Of a DNA stretch of 64,000 bases, positions 18,967-28,585 are shown piece after piece. The stretch is from CAKZML01 sp963823435. Lineage in GTDB: Bacteria > Pseudomonadota > Gammaproteobacteria > Steroidobacterales > BM003. Numbering within the stretch: the first letter of the stretch is position 1; each line of letters begins with the position of its first letter. A model generated the notes under the pieces. It had not been told where the DNA came from and made no database searches. It saw nothing but the letters and a program-made list of their open reading frames with translations. The position numbers and the translations under genes were made by a program. The DNA is taken from the NCBI GenBank assembly GCA_963823435.1, contig CAWGLN010000010.1:32927-96926 (forward strand), written 5' to 3'.

Positions 18967-19704
18967 TCAGGTGCGGGGCAGACTCTCCAGCTCGAATGCA
19001 CTCCCGTCCCAGCTTAATACGCTGCCCTGTTCGTACCAGTCGCCCAGCACGATCCTGCGTGCCTGGCGTCCGGCGAGCTCGAACCGGTGAATTGCCGGGC
19101 GGTGAGTGTGGCCGTGAATCAGGGTGGACACGCCCAGTTCCAGCATGGTCTTTTCCACAGTCTGCTGGTTTACATCCATGATTTCGGCGGGGTTGCCGCC
19201 CATGTTGCCACGGCTGACATCCCGCGCCTGGTTGGCGAAAGCACGTCTTTCCTCCAGGCTGAGCGCCAGCATACGTTGCTGCCATTGAGGGTTGCGGACC
19301 ATGCTGCGGAATGCCTGGTATTCGAGGTCGTCACTGCACAGGGTGTCCCCGTGCACCAGGCCGACCCGTTCTGTGCCCAGATTCAGCAGGCAGGTTTCGC
19401 CCAGTAAGGTCATACCGGCTCGGCTGGCAAAGTCCTCGCCCAGCACGAAATCCCTGTTGCCATGCATGAAAAAGATGTCCACACCCTGGCAGGACAGGGT
19501 GTGCAGGGCCTGTCCTACCCGGGCCTTGTGGGGATCATCGTCATCGTCACCTATCCAGGTCTCGAACAGGTCGCCCAGGATGTAAAGGCTCGAGGCCTTG
19601 CTGGCCCGTTTGGCCAGGAACGACATGAACTGATCGCTGACTTCCGGCCAGGCGCCGTCCAGGTGCAGATCGGATATAAACAGCGTACTCACCGGGTCAG
19701 TCAC
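18967..19704 (-). CDS. lpxH: UDP-2,3-diacylglucosamine diphosphatase
   Basis: A 245-residue metallophosphoesterase of lipid A synthesis that splits UDP-2,3-diacylglucosamine to lipid X and UMP. The metal-binding motifs are all present: FISDLHLDG, LGDLFETWIGDD, MHGNRDF and LIHGHTHRP. The DD(DDD)P run after GDLFETWIG is longer than usual but in a loop. It ends the minus-strand pair with the cyclophilin gene, 7 bases apart. The lpxH-ppi-tRNA synthetase-cysS-folD order is conserved in Pseudomonas and relatives. Confidence 0.95.
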   Translation of the reverse strand: MTDPVSTLFISDLHLDGAWPEVSDQFMSFLAKRASKASSLYILGDLFETWIGDDDDDPHKARVGQALHTLSCQGVDIFFMHGNRDFVLGEDFASRAGMTLLGETCLLNLGTERVGLVHGDTLCSDDLEYQAFRSMVRNPQWQQRMLALSLEERRAFANQARDVSRGNMGGNPAEIMDVNQQTVEKTMLELGVSTLIHGHTHRPAIHRFELAGRQARRIVLGDWYEQGSVLSWDGSAFELESLPRT

Positions 19705-19711
19705 GTCTTGC

Positions 19712-20323
19712 TCAGGGAACCAGGGCGATGGACTTGATCACTACCGGCGTCTGCGGGACGTCTGATGGGAGGCTGCCGTCCGGAGAAGGCCCTGTCGGTA
19801 AATGGGCGATACGATCAAGCACTTCCATGCCTTCCTTGACCTCGCCAAATACCGCATAGCCCCAGCGTGTCGCCAGCGGGATCCAGTTCCGCGTTGTCGA
19901 CCAGGTTGAAAAAGAACTGGGTGGTGGCCGAATGGGGCTTGCTGGTGCGGGCCATAGAGATGGTGCCACGCTTGTTTTTCAGCCCGTTTCCGGACTCATT
20001 CGGTATCGGGCTGGGTTCCTTCTTGGCCTCGAAGTCCGCGGTCATGCCGCCGCCCTGGGCCACAAAGCCGTTGATCACCCGGTGGAAAATCGTATCCACG
20101 TAAAAACCTTCCTTCACGTGCGTGTAAAAATTCGCCACCGTGAGCGGCGCCTTGCGCGCATCCAGTTCCACCACGATCTCGCCCTGGTTGGTGACGATCA
20201 GGAAGCGGGGGTATTCACTGCTCATCTCGGCAAGGATTTCATCAGTCGTTCTTCGCCTTCCTCTGCCATTACCGGCACGCTTAAGGCCAGGGAGAGAAAA
20301 AGAGCGATCAGCAGTTTCCGCAT
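19712..20323 (-). CDS. Cyclophilin-type peptidyl-prolyl isomerase, frameshifted, probably exported
   Basis: The cyclophilin domain is clear: LDARKAPLTVANF, IFHRVINGFVAQGGG, RGTISMARTSKPHSATTQFF and then, in another frame, WGYAVFGEVKEGMEVLD. Removing one C from the run at 19878-19880 joins the two halves as NAELDPLATRWGYAVFGEV. The domain can start at an internal ATG (20225), but an ORF from 20323 encodes a strong signal peptide (LLIALFLSLALSVPVMA) leading into the domain in a different frame, which needs a second one-base change near 20235. If real, this is a periplasmic PpiA-like enzyme; otherwise it is cytosolic PpiB-like. It diverges from gltX. Confidence 0.8.
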
Positions 20324-20437
20324 GGGTGCCTCCGGGGGCATCTTGTTGATGGAGAGTTAACAGGGTGCAAGTTTACCGGAAAAGTCGCTGGCGAGAAGTT
20401 TTCCACGCCGGACAGGTTTCCAGTACCATTGCGAGCC

Positions 20438-21866
20438 ATGGAAAAGATGCCCGTAATTACCCGTTTTGCGCCCAGTCCCACCGGTTATGTCCACGTGGGC
20501 AATGTGCGCACTGCTTTTTTTAACCAATTGTTGGCCAGGCACGCGGGTGGACGATTCATTCTGCGTTCCGAGGACACCGACGCCGAGCGCAGCAAGGAAG
20601 AATACCTGGAGGCGCTGATCGCGGACCTGCACTGGCTGGGGCTGCGCTGGGACGAGGGGCCGGATTGTGGCGGGCCTTCGGGTCCCTACAGCCAGAGTCA
20701 GCGTTCGGGCTTCTATGAAGTCTATTACACGCGTCTGCTTGAAAGCGGTGACGCCTACCCATGCTATTGCAGTGACCAGGAACTCAAGCTTTCACGCAAG
20801 CGCCAGCAGGCCTCGGGTCAGCCGCCACGCTATGCCGGTACCTGCCGGGACCTGGGTGAGCAGGAGCGGGTGGAGAAAGCGGCCCAGGGGCGTGAGCCCG
20901 TGTTGCGTTTCAAGGTATCGGCGGGTGAGGCCGTGGTCTTCCAGGACCTGGTGCGTGGGGAACAGGTGTTTGCCCGTGACGATATCGGTGATTTTGTCAT
21001 CCGCAGGGCCGACGGCAGCGCAGCGTTTTTCTTCAGCAACGCGGTGGACGATGCCTTGATGCAGGTCAGCCACGTTCTGCGTGGCGAGGATCACGTTGCC
21101 AATACGCCGCGTCAGATCCTGTTGCTGCAGGCGCTGGACCTGTCAGTGCCGGCGTACGGCCATTTTTCCCTGATGGTGGGGGATGACGGCGCGCCGCTTT
21201 CCAAGCGTCACGGGGCCAGCAGCCTGCGCGAGCTGCGTCTGGCGGGTTATTTGCCCGGCGCGATCCTGAATCACTTCCTGCGTCTTGGGCACAAGGCGGA
21301 CATTGATGACTGGCTGGAGCTGGATCAGATGCCCGAACACTTCAACATCGATGCCCTGGGACGTGCCCCGGCGCGTTACGACATGGACCAGTTGGGGCAT
21401 TGGCAGAAAGAGGCTGTCCTGCGCCTGTCCACCGCGGAACTGGCGGACTGGCTGGGCGACGCCGGGCGGGCCCTGGTTCCGCCGGCGCAGACAAATGCAT
21501 TCCTGGAGCTGGTCGGATCCAATGTGTTGTTCCCGGCGGATTTGCAGGCCTGGGTTCCCGTGTTTTTCGGTGATTTGCCGGAGCCGGGCGAGAGCGAGCG
21601 AGGAGTGGCTGGAGCAGGCAGGCAGTGAGTTTTTCCAGACCGCCCTGGCGGTGCTCGAGAATCCGGCCGCCAGCCTCAAGGACCTGACCGAGGCGATAAA
21701 GACAGCCACCGGCGCCCGGGGCAAGCAGCTGTTCATGCCCCTGCGGGTGGCGTTGACCGGACGCACCGATGGTCCCGGCTTGCAGGAAATGCTGGAACTG
21801 ATGAGTGTTGAAACCAGGCGCAAGCGCCTGCAGAAGGCCCTGGCCATCGGCCGGGCAAAAGGCTAG
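20438..21866 (+). CDS. gltX: Glutamyl-tRNA synthetase, one frameshift
   Basis: A class I synthetase of about 475 residues after correcting one break. The signature TRFAPSPTGYVHVGN (HIGH-type) opens the catalytic domain and PLSKRHGAS is the KMSKS-type loop. A zinc-finger-like CYC...C segment (YPCYCSDQEL, GTCRDL) is present. Near 21594 one extra base moves the frame; the tail continues ASEEWLEQAGSEFFQTAL to 21866. The start at 20438 is an ATG; an upstream TTG and a downstream ATG are alternatives. This slot holds glnS in Pseudomonas, but the sequence is GluRS, not GlnRS. cysS starts 2 bases after the stop. Confidence 0.92.
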
Positions 21867-21868
21867 TC

Positions 21869-23271
21869 ATGTTGAAGATTCATAATTCCCTCACCGGAAA
21901 CAAGGAAGTCTTTACCCCCATCGAAGAGGGTAAGGTCAGCATTTATGTCTGCGGCATCACGGTCTACGACTTTTGCCACCTGGGGCATGCCAGGGCCTAC
22001 ATCGTGTTTGACGTGGTCACACGTTACCTGCGCCGACGCGGTTACCAGGTGACCCATGTGCGCAACATCACCGACATTGATGACAAGATCATCCAGCGCG
22101 CCAACGACAATGGCGAGCCGTTCGCCCGGCTGACGGAACGCTTTATCAAGGCCATGCACGAGGATTTCGATGCCCTGGGTATCCTGCCACCCGACCACGA
22201 ACCGCGCGCCACCGCGTCGATTGACGGCATCATCGAGTTGATCGAGGAACTTGTGCGGCGGGAGCATGCCTACAGCGCCAAAAATGGCGATGTGTATTAC
22301 GCCGTGGCCAGTTTCCCCGAGTACGGGCGCTTGTCCGGCAAGCGTCTCGAGGACTTGCGCGCCGGCGCCCGCGTGGAAGTAGACAGCTTCAAGCGTGATC
22401 CCCTGGATTTCGTGCTGTGGAAAGCCGCCAAGCCCGGTGAACCGGCCTGGGAATCACCCTGGGGCAAAGGCCGGCCTGGCTGGCACATCGAGTGCTCGGT
22501 AATGTCCATGGGACTGCTGGGCAAGCACTTTGACATACATGGCGGCGGCATGGATCTGAAGTTCCCGCATCACGAAAATGAAATAGCCCAGTCCTGCGGC
22601 GCCACCGACGAGCCTTTCGTGAACCTGTGGATGCACAACGGATTCGTACGCGTGGACGAGGAGAAGATGTCCAAGTCCCTGGGTAATTTCTTCACCATCC
22701 GGGATGTCATGCAGCGATTTCATGCCGAGGAAATCCGCTACCTGATGCTCTCCAGTCATTACCGCAAGCCACTCAATTACTCGGAGCAGGAACTGGCCTC
22801 GGCCGGGGCTTCCCTGGACGGTTTTTATATCGCGCTTGTCACGCACCACACAGGCTGCGGATAAACCGGAAACGGAGGATTACAGTACGCGTTTCACCGA
22901 GGTGATGGACGACGACTTCAATACGCCCGGTGCGCTGGCGGTGCTTGCGGAACTGCGCAAGGACATCAGCCGGCGCGTGGATGCCGGTGAGCAGGATGAG
23001 GCTAATCGCCTGGCCGTCTTGCTGCGGGAACTGGGTGGTGTGCTGGGTATCCTGCAACAGGATGCCGAGACCTGGCTCAAGCGGGCAAGACCCGGGGCCG
23101 AAGCAGAGTGGCGGGCTTGACGATGCCAGGATTGAAGAGCTGATCGCCCAGCGCCGGGCCGCGCGTGAGGCGCGTGATTGGGCCGGCGCCGACAAGATTC
23201 GCGATGAGCTAAAGGCCGCAGGCGTGGTGCTGGAAGATGGCGCCGGTGGTACCGGCTGGCGCCGCGAATAG
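21869..23271 (+). CDS. cysS: Cysteinyl-tRNA synthetase, two frameshifts
   Basis: Joined across two breaks this is a 466-residue class I synthetase. Motifs: YVCGITVYDFCHLGHAR (HIGH region with a zinc cysteine), GKGRPGWHIECSVM, HHENEIAQS and MSKSLGNFFTI. One extra base in the T run at 22822-22826 shifts the frame before RTTQAADKPETEDY, and one extra G near 23112 shifts it again before LDDARIEELIAQR. The family C-terminus follows (GVVLEDGAGGTGWRRE). All motifs are intact, so I treat the breaks as sequence errors in an essential gene. The TAG stop coincides with the left end of a MITE-like repeat. Confidence 0.92.
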
Positions 23272-23431
23272 GGAGCCCCTAATCCCGTCGTGAACGTGTA
23301 TCTTGCGCCTAAAAAATCCAGCTTCTATGTTGCCAATCTTCGCAATAGCTGGCTATTACGTGCGATTGGCGCCTTGAATCTGAATCTTTTCGCCAGCAAT
23401 CTACTTCGTCCAGACTGAATCAGAGGCTCCC
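23271..23431. repeat. MITE-like element A (GGGAGCC terminal inverted repeats)
   Basis: This 161-base stretch begins GGGAGCCCCTAATCCC and ends GAATCAGAGGCTCCC, imperfect terminal inverted repeats. Inside it shares CTTCGTCCAGA and GCCAATCTTCG-like words with element B at 24406. No coding potential. Its first G is the last base of the cysS stop codon. Confidence 0.6.
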
Positions 23432-23453
23432 CAGTCCCGGCGGTCAGCTGAGT

Positions 23454-24359
23454 CTATGCTTGTCCGAAGGTGGCCCAGACGTTATCCAGCCGTTTCAAGG
23501 CCGGCTGGTTGCGGCGCAGCTCAGACGCCTCAAGGGTATTTCCCATGAGCATGGCGACGGTCATGGGTCCCACGCCGCCGGGAACCGGCGTAATCATGGA
23601 TGCCCTCTCGGCCGCGCCCTCAAAGTCCACATCACCGTGGAGCTTGCCGTCCGGGCCACGGCTCAAACCCACGTCGATCACCACCGCGCCGGGTTTGATC
23701 CACTCGCCACGCACCAGGCCCGCCTTGCCGGCGGCGGCAATCACGATATCCGCGCGACCCACATGTTCCGCCACTTCGGTGCTGAAACGGTGGGTAACCG
23801 TCACGGTGGCCCCGTGCAGCAACAGCTCCAGCGTCATCGGTCGGCCCACGATATTTGAGGCGCCGACCACCACTGCATGCTTGCCTTTGACGTCTATACC
23901 GTAATGCTCCAGCAGTTCCATCACTCCATAGGGAGTACACGGACGCAGCCTGGGCAGACGCTGCGCCAGGCGCCCCACGTTGTAAGGGTGAAAACCGTCC
24001 ACGTCCTTGTCCGGGTTGATGCGCTCGATGACCTTGCTGGTTTCCATGTGCGGCGGCAGGGGTAGCTGGACCAGGATGCCATCGACACTGTCGTCCTGGT
24101 TCAGTTTGTCCACCAGTTCCAGCAGTTCCGCTTCCGTGGTGGAGGCGGGCAGGTCGTGCTCCAGCGAGCGTATACCGGTCTGGGCGCAGGCCTTGCGCTT
24201 GGTCCGCACGTACACTTCGGAGGCCGGATCGGCACCCACCAGGATGACGGCCAGTCCAGGTGGATTATGGCCGGCAGCCACGGATTCCTGAATCCTGGTC
24301 ATGACTCTCTGGCGGATCTTGGCCGCGACTTTTTTTCCGTCGATGATCTGTGCGGTCAT
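23454..24359 (-). CDS. folD: Methylenetetrahydrofolate dehydrogenase / cyclohydrolase
   Basis: A 301-residue bifunctional enzyme converting methylene-THF to formyl-THF. Conserved segments: SEVYVRTKRKACAQ (with the catalytic Lys), DGILVQLPLPPH, NPDKDVDGFHPYNVGRL, VVVGASNIVGRP (NADP site) and PVPGGVGPMT. I used MTAQIIDGKKVA as the start because family proteins begin there; 14 further residues are open upstream. It is on the minus strand, convergent with cysS, as in the conserved cysS-folD neighbourhood, and is bracketed by two MITE-like repeats. Confidence 0.96.
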   Translation of the reverse strand: MTAQIIDGKKVAAKIRQRVMTRIQESVAAGHNPPGLAVILVGADPASEVYVRTKRKACAQTGIRSLEHDLPASTTEAELLELVDKLNQDDSVDGILVQLPLPPHMETSKVIERINPDKDVDGFHPYNVGRLAQRLPRLRPCTPYGVMELLEHYGIDVKGKHAVVVGASNIVGRPMTLELLLHGATVTVTHRFSTEVAEHVGRADIVIAAAGKAGLVRGEWIKPGAVVIDVGLSRGPDGKLHGDVDFEGAAERASMITPVPGGVGPMTVAMLMGNTLEASELRRNQPALKRLDNVWATFGQA

Positions 24360-24405
24360 ATTTCTGGCTTCTGGTGGTGAATTCGACGCGCATTGTCGCA
24401 TGGTC

Positions 24406-24582
24406 GGGAGCCTCTGATCTACTCACGAACTCGTGTCTTGTGACCAATAAACCCGGCTTCGGTGTTAGCAATCTTCGTCGCAGGGTGCGTTTCACGCACC
24501 ATTTCATATGCTGCACAGAGTGCACCCTGCGCGTCCCTTGTCATTCACAACCCGCTTCGTCCAGAACAAATCAGGGGTTCCC
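24406..24582. repeat. MITE-like element B with nested hairpin repeat
   Basis: A 177-base stretch starting GGGAGCCTCTGATCTACTC and ending AAATCAGGGGTTCCC, so the termini form an inverted repeat of about 14 bases. It contains a copy of the GGGTGCGTTTCACGCACC...GTGCACCCTG hairpin (about 24480-24531) that occurs alone elsewhere in the window. It lies in the promoter region of folD. No gene. Confidence 0.6.
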
Positions 24583-24616
24583 AAGTCCCGAAGCGGGCCT
24601 ATTTACCCCCTTCTGC

Positions 24617-24645
24617 TTGCGCTGCCCTGATTGGTTGCCTAGAAT
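24617..24645 (+). promoter_or_regulatory. Probable sigma-70 promoter of the tRNA cluster
   Basis: TTGCGC and TAGAAT are 17 bases apart, about 70 bases before tRNA-Pro. A GC-rich stretch follows the -10, as is common in stringently controlled stable-RNA promoters. Confidence 0.5.
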
Positions 24646-24714
24646 TGCCGTCCCGATTCGGGCTGCGCGCAGCCCGGGGGTAAACGGTTGGGGGCTTTCG
24701 GGCTTTCAATACAT

Positions 24715-24791
24715 CGGGGCATGGCGCAGTCTGGTAGCGCATCTGCTTTGGGAGCAGAGGGTCGGCGGTTCGAATCCGTCTGCCCCGACCA
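24715..24791 (+). tRNA. tRNA-Pro (TGG)
   Basis: Seven-base acceptor stem CGGGGCA/TGCCCCG, anticodon loop TTTGGGA with anticodon TGG between TCTGC/GCAGA stems, T-loop GGTTCGAATCC, and encoded ACCA. First of four tRNAs. Confidence 0.97.
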
Positions 24792-24830
24792 TTTCCCGTT
24801 TACGTAGAACGCGGTAGGCTGGTGTGCATC

Positions 24831-24906
24831 GCGCCTGTAGCTCAAGGGATAGAGCATCGGCCTTCTAAGCCGAGGGTTGCAGGTTCGAATCCTGCCAGGC
24901 GCGCCA
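24831..24906 (+). tRNA. tRNA-Arg (TCT)
   Basis: Acceptor stem GCGCCTG/CAGGCGC, anticodon loop CTTCTAA (TCT) closed by TCGGC/GCCGA, T-arm AGGTTCGAATCCT, encoded GCCA end. Confidence 0.97.
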
Positions 24907-24940
24907 ATCGCGCCGGCCGGAGGAGTAAGAAGAACGCTAT

Positions 24941-25017
24941 GGTGGGCGTAGCTCAGTTGGTAGAGCCCCGGATTGTGATTCCGGTTGTCGTGGGTTCGAG
25001 CCCCATCGTCCACCCCA
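24941..25017 (+). tRNA. tRNA-His (GTG)
   Basis: Anticodon GTG in loop TTGTGAT within CCGGA/TCCGG. The extra G at position -1 (24941) pairs with C73, the identity feature of tRNA-His; CCA is encoded. Confidence 0.97.
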
Positions 25018-25093
25018 CTTCTTCCCTGCGATTTTTCGCGGAGGAAGGGGTACAGCCAGGCAGGCATTTCTGGCACAATCGCATTCCATCAGT

Positions 25094-25169
25094 GGGGCGT
25101 TAGCTCAATTGGCAGAGCAATGGACTCTTAATCCACAGGTTGAAGGTTCGATTCCTTCACGCCCCACCA
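25094..25169 (+). tRNA. tRNA-Lys (CTT)
   Basis: Acceptor GGGGCGT/ACGCCCC, anticodon loop CTCTTAA (CTT), T-arm AAGGTTCGATTCCTT, encoded ACCA. The outermost anticodon-stem pair is A-C rather than a Watson-Crick pair. Confidence 0.95.
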
Positions 25170-25379
25170 CTTCTTCCCCGTCTCAATCCTGATCGTTACC
25201 CGTGTATCCCTAAACGAGACCTGGCCTTGCAAGAAGGCTGGCGTCACTGCGTCTGCGGTGTCGGGCTAGCAGGCATGCACGCGTGGCAGCTGTCGCGGGA
25301 ACGTATCCGGAAAAAGCGATGCAGGCAGGCGGGTGCACGGCCCCTCGGATCGGGTGAGCTTCTTTAACTGCACACCCGT

Positions 25380-26691
25380 TTAAAGTGCGCTGGCGCCCAG
25401 GGTAGCCATTTTCACCTGGTTTATTTCACCCACCTCGGTCCAGGCGAAGATCAGCTGCCCGTTCATCAACACCATTTGGGGGAAGCCGGAGCGCCGGGAT
25501 TCAGACATATTGGTGACCGTGACGGCCTCGCCGCTGACCTTTCCATTCTGCAGGCGTATGACCTTCAGGTAAGCGCCATAATCGGCCCTGGCCATCCAGC
25601 TTACCGCCAGGTCCTGCTCGTCCAGCCACGCGATGTCCACCCGACCGATGGCGCCGACCGGGTCCAGCATCACCGGCGGGCCAAAGCTGCGACCACCGTC
25701 ATGCGAGATCGCGGTCTTGACCTGGCCGGTGTCGGCGGCGCCGGTGAACCAGGCCACGGCCACATTCTCACCGCTTGCGGCGATTGCGGGTCCGTTGACC
25801 GGGCAGCCGCTGATGCTCCAGTGCTGGTCATCCACCAGCACCGGGTCAGACCAGGAGTCGCCCCCGGAATCGCCAGGCAAGCGACGTACCGCGATATCCC
25901 GGAACTCTTCTTGCGTACGGTCGCGGTAGGCCAGCACCAGCGCATCGCCCGCCTGGGCCGTGTCAGTCTGGCAGCAATCGCAGACCAGTTCGTCCACCAG
26001 GCCTTGTTTCACGGCTGCACCCTGGCCGTCGAACAGAGCCGAAGCGCAGGGTCATGCCGCCACCACCGTGGTCCTCGTGATCGTGTTCACCACCCCCGGT
26101 TTCACGGCCGTCCAGCCACACGGCGCCGGTTTTGCCCGCCCAGGGAAAGAGGGAGACGAATCCGTGCTCGCTGGAGGTGCCGTCATCATGGGCTATGAAC
26201 GGTTTGCTCCAGTTGGCGCCGTCCGAAGACAGGCTGACCCATACGTCATAGGCATAGGTGCCCGCGTCCCGCTTGACCAGCCAGTGGGCGGCAAAACGGC
26301 CGTCCGTCATCGGCTCAACCGCCGGAAAGTCTGCCCAGTTCACGAACCAGTTGTCACCCTGGGCAACGCGCACGGGGTCGGACCAGGCGCCGTTCTCAAG
26401 CCGGGCGTAATTCAGGGACGCCATGTCCCCGTCGGTTGCCTGCCAGCTGAGCACCAGACCCGCCTTGCCGTCGTCCACCAGGGCGAGGTGGGGCTCGGAC
26501 GATCCGGGGCCTGCGGGGGAGGGAAGGGAGGTGACCGAGACCGCCGCCTCCGGCGTTTCAGATACCTGCTGATCGCAGCCGGCCAGAAACAGTGCGGCGG
26601 CAATTACGTATTTTCCAGGGAACCGGCGGCGGGTTCCAATAGAGGCTATATGTGCGCATGCCGTGAAGTTTGCCACACGCCGAGACCGCAC
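25380..26691 (-). CDS. Sialidase-like (BNR/Asp-box) beta-propeller lipoprotein, frameshifted
   Basis: Two frames join into about 436 residues once one extra base near 26032 is removed (reading LRFGSVDGQGAAVKQG). The N-terminus has a lipobox (AAALFLAGC), so it should be exported and lipidated. Asp-box-like repeats are visible (SLSSDGANWSKP, ISHDGGRSFGPP), the mark of six-bladed sialidase-type propellers, but I cannot identify catalytic sialidase residues. Notable are a His-rich loop (GGGEHDHEDHGGGG) and a Cys cluster VCDCCQTD in the middle, both possible metal ligands. It is divergent from the metal-efflux genes, which supports, but does not prove, a copper- or metal-related role. Confidence 0.65.
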
Positions 26692-26790
26692 AGGGCAGAG
26701 AATTTAGTCAAAATACGTGCCCCAGGTTCTTGATACTTATCTCTGGCTGGGATAGCGTGCCTTTCATTAACGTTGAACGAACGGGACCCG

Positions 26791-27243
26791 ATGGACTTTT
26801 TTCGCCGCAATGAACGACCCATAGCAAGGCAGGTACTGGCCTTGCTCACGGTCGTGTGGCTGAACCTGGCGCTGACACCCTGCGCCATGTCCATGGCTGC
26901 TCCCGTCGATTCCCATGCGGATTCCCATGTGGATTCCCATCCGGGTGGACACATGGCTGCTCCCGTGGTCGACCAGGCTGCGCCGTGTTCCCATTGTCCG
27001 CCCGGGCAGTCCCAGTCAGATTCTTCATTACCCGGTCCGTGTGCTCTTGAAGTCCAGGTGGCCGACGAATCGGCGCTGTTGAATCCCATCCTGGATCACC
27101 ACGCATCGGCCCTGGCACTCGCGCCAGTGGTGATGGAGTTTGTCCCCCTGGTCGTGCAGCGTTCGCTTGAACGTCCCCCCGACCGGGTTCCCCTCTCGCC
27201 GGGCGTCGCCCTGCACAAGCGCTTCTGCGTCTATCTGAAATAG
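26791..27243 (+). CDS. Small exported protein with His-rich segment, efflux-operon leader gene
   Basis: About 150 residues. A charged start (MDFFRRNERPIARQ) is followed by one hydrophobic stretch (VLALLTVVWLNLALTPCAMS), probably a signal peptide or anchor. Then comes a short repeat region DSHADSHVDSHPGGH, a CSHCPPG motif, and a hydrophobic patch near the C-terminus. I do not recognise a named family; size and features resemble the DUF2946-like proteins often found ahead of copper-resistance genes. The ATG at 26791 was preferred to a TTG at 26773. It lies 46 bases before the outer-membrane factor gene and is probably in the same transcript. A metal-binding role is inference. Confidence 0.6.
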   Translation: MDFFRRNERPIARQVLALLTVVWLNLALTPCAMSMAAPVDSHADSHVDSHPGGHMAAPVVDQAAPCSHCPPGQSQSDSSLPGPCALEVQVADESALLNPILDHHASALALAPVVMEFVPLVVQRSLERPPDRVPLSPGVALHKRFCVYLK

Positions 27244-27289
27244 CACTCCTTCCTTTCCGCTTGTTTCGGTTTGGATCAGGAGTGTTCTT

Positions 27290-28585
27290 ATGTTTCGTTT
27301 TTACTTGGCTCGTCCGGGTGGTCTGCAGACCCGGATTCTATCTACCTCGATATGTTTGGGTTTGCTGTGCCTGGCGCCCTTCCCGGTATTGGCCGGTGAA
27401 GGCCTGGGGCTGGCCGATGCCGAACAACTCGCGCTGGTCCTGGACCCCGAGATTGCACGCATAGAAGCCCGTCGCGAGGCCATGGGCGAGCGTGCGGTGG
27501 CCGCCGGACAGCTACCCGATCCTGGGATCAAGATGGGCGTAATGAGTCTGCCGGTGGACAGTTTCCAGCTGGACCAGGAGCCCATGACCCAGTTGGTGCT
27601 TGGCGCCCAGCAAATGTTCCCTGCCGGTCAGACCCGGGCCCTGCGCGAAGAGCAGATGACGGTGCAAGCCGAGGTCCAGACGGCCATGGCCAATGACCGC
27701 AGGCGCCAGGTGGTCGCCGAGGTCAGGCGCTTGTGGTTTGAGCTGGCCTACAAGGAAACTGCCGCCCGCAACGAGCGCTCGCAACTGGCCCTTTACCAGG
27801 GTCTCTCGGACACGGTCGAAAACCGCTATACCAACGGGCTGGGTGGACAGCAGGAAATTGTCCGCGTCCAGCTGGAACAGGACATGTTGCGGGAGAAGCT
27901 CATCGTCCTGAACCGGGAGGCTGCCGCGCTCAGGGCGTCCCTGTCGGAGTGGTTAGGCGAGCCAGCCTACGGCGAGCTTGACCTGGATGAAATGGAATTG
28001 CCCGCCTTGCCGGCATCCGAGAGCCTGATCCAGCGTATCGCCGCGAATCCCATGGTGCAGGCCGACCAGGTGCAGATACAGGTCAGCGAGGTCGGGCAAC
28101 AGCTGGCCCGGGAGCGCTACAAGCCGGACTGGGGTATCGAGGTGTCCTACGGTTGGCGGGACGACATCGCCGCCATGGGTGGGAGCCAATCGGATTTCCT
28201 GAGCGCCATGCTGATGTTCAGTGTGCCCATGTTTACCGCCGATCGTCAGGACCGGGTAGCGGCCGCGGCAGCCGCTGAAACCCGGGCCGCGCGTCACCAG
28301 GTAAAAAACCGCCAGCGTATCCTGCTGGCGAGGGTGCAGGCGGCCTATGAGCGCTACAACGCCCAGCTGGAAATGTTGACCCTGTACCGGGAAGAGGTGC
28401 TGCCGGCGTCACGTGCCAACGTGACGGCCACCCTGAACGCCTACCAGGGGCAGCGTGCAAGTTTTGATGAATACATCCGGGCCGAGAACACGGCGCTTGA
28501 GAAGACGCTGCGTGCTGCACGCCTGCAGACGGACAAGCTCAAGATCCAGGCCGAAATCCTGTATTTCGTGGGAGACACACAATGA
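27290..28585 (+). CDS. Outer-membrane efflux protein, CusC/CzcC-like
   Basis: A 431-residue TolC-superfamily outer-membrane channel. A signal peptide (ICLGLLCLAPFPVLAGE) precedes two long coiled-coil halves typical of the family, with ADAEQLALVLDPEIARIEARREA opening the first. It would form the exit duct of the tripartite RND pump encoded downstream. An AGGAG ribosome site lies about 10 bases before the ATG. The stop overlaps the next gene's start (ATGA), so the operon is tightly coupled. Confidence 0.9.
   Translation: MFRFYLARPGGLQTRILSTSICLGLLCLAPFPVLAGEGLGLADAEQLALVLDPEIARIEARREAMGERAVAAGQLPDPGIKMGVMSLPVDSFQLDQEPMTQLVLGAQQMFPAGQTRALREEQMTVQAEVQTAMANDRRRQVVAEVRRLWFELAYKETAARNERSQLALYQGLSDTVENRYTNGLGGQQEIVRVQLEQDMLREKLIVLNREAAALRASLSEWLGEPAYGELDLDEMELPALPASESLIQRIAANPMVQADQVQIQVSEVGQQLARERYKPDWGIEVSYGWRDDIAAMGGSQSDFLSAMLMFSVPMFTADRQDRVAAAAAAETRAARHQVKNRQRILLARVQAAYERYNAQLEMLTLYREEVLPASRANVTATLNAYQGQRASFDEYIRAENTALEKTLRAARLQTDKLKIQAEILYFVGDTQ

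Noticed and set aside
20438..21866. glnS by synteny
   Set aside because: The catalytic domain motifs (YVHVGNVRTA, LSKRHGAS) are those of glutamyl-tRNA synthetase.
25380..26691. True sialidase
   Set aside because: Asp-box-like repeats are present but I could not identify the catalytic arginine triad, and the context is metal efflux.
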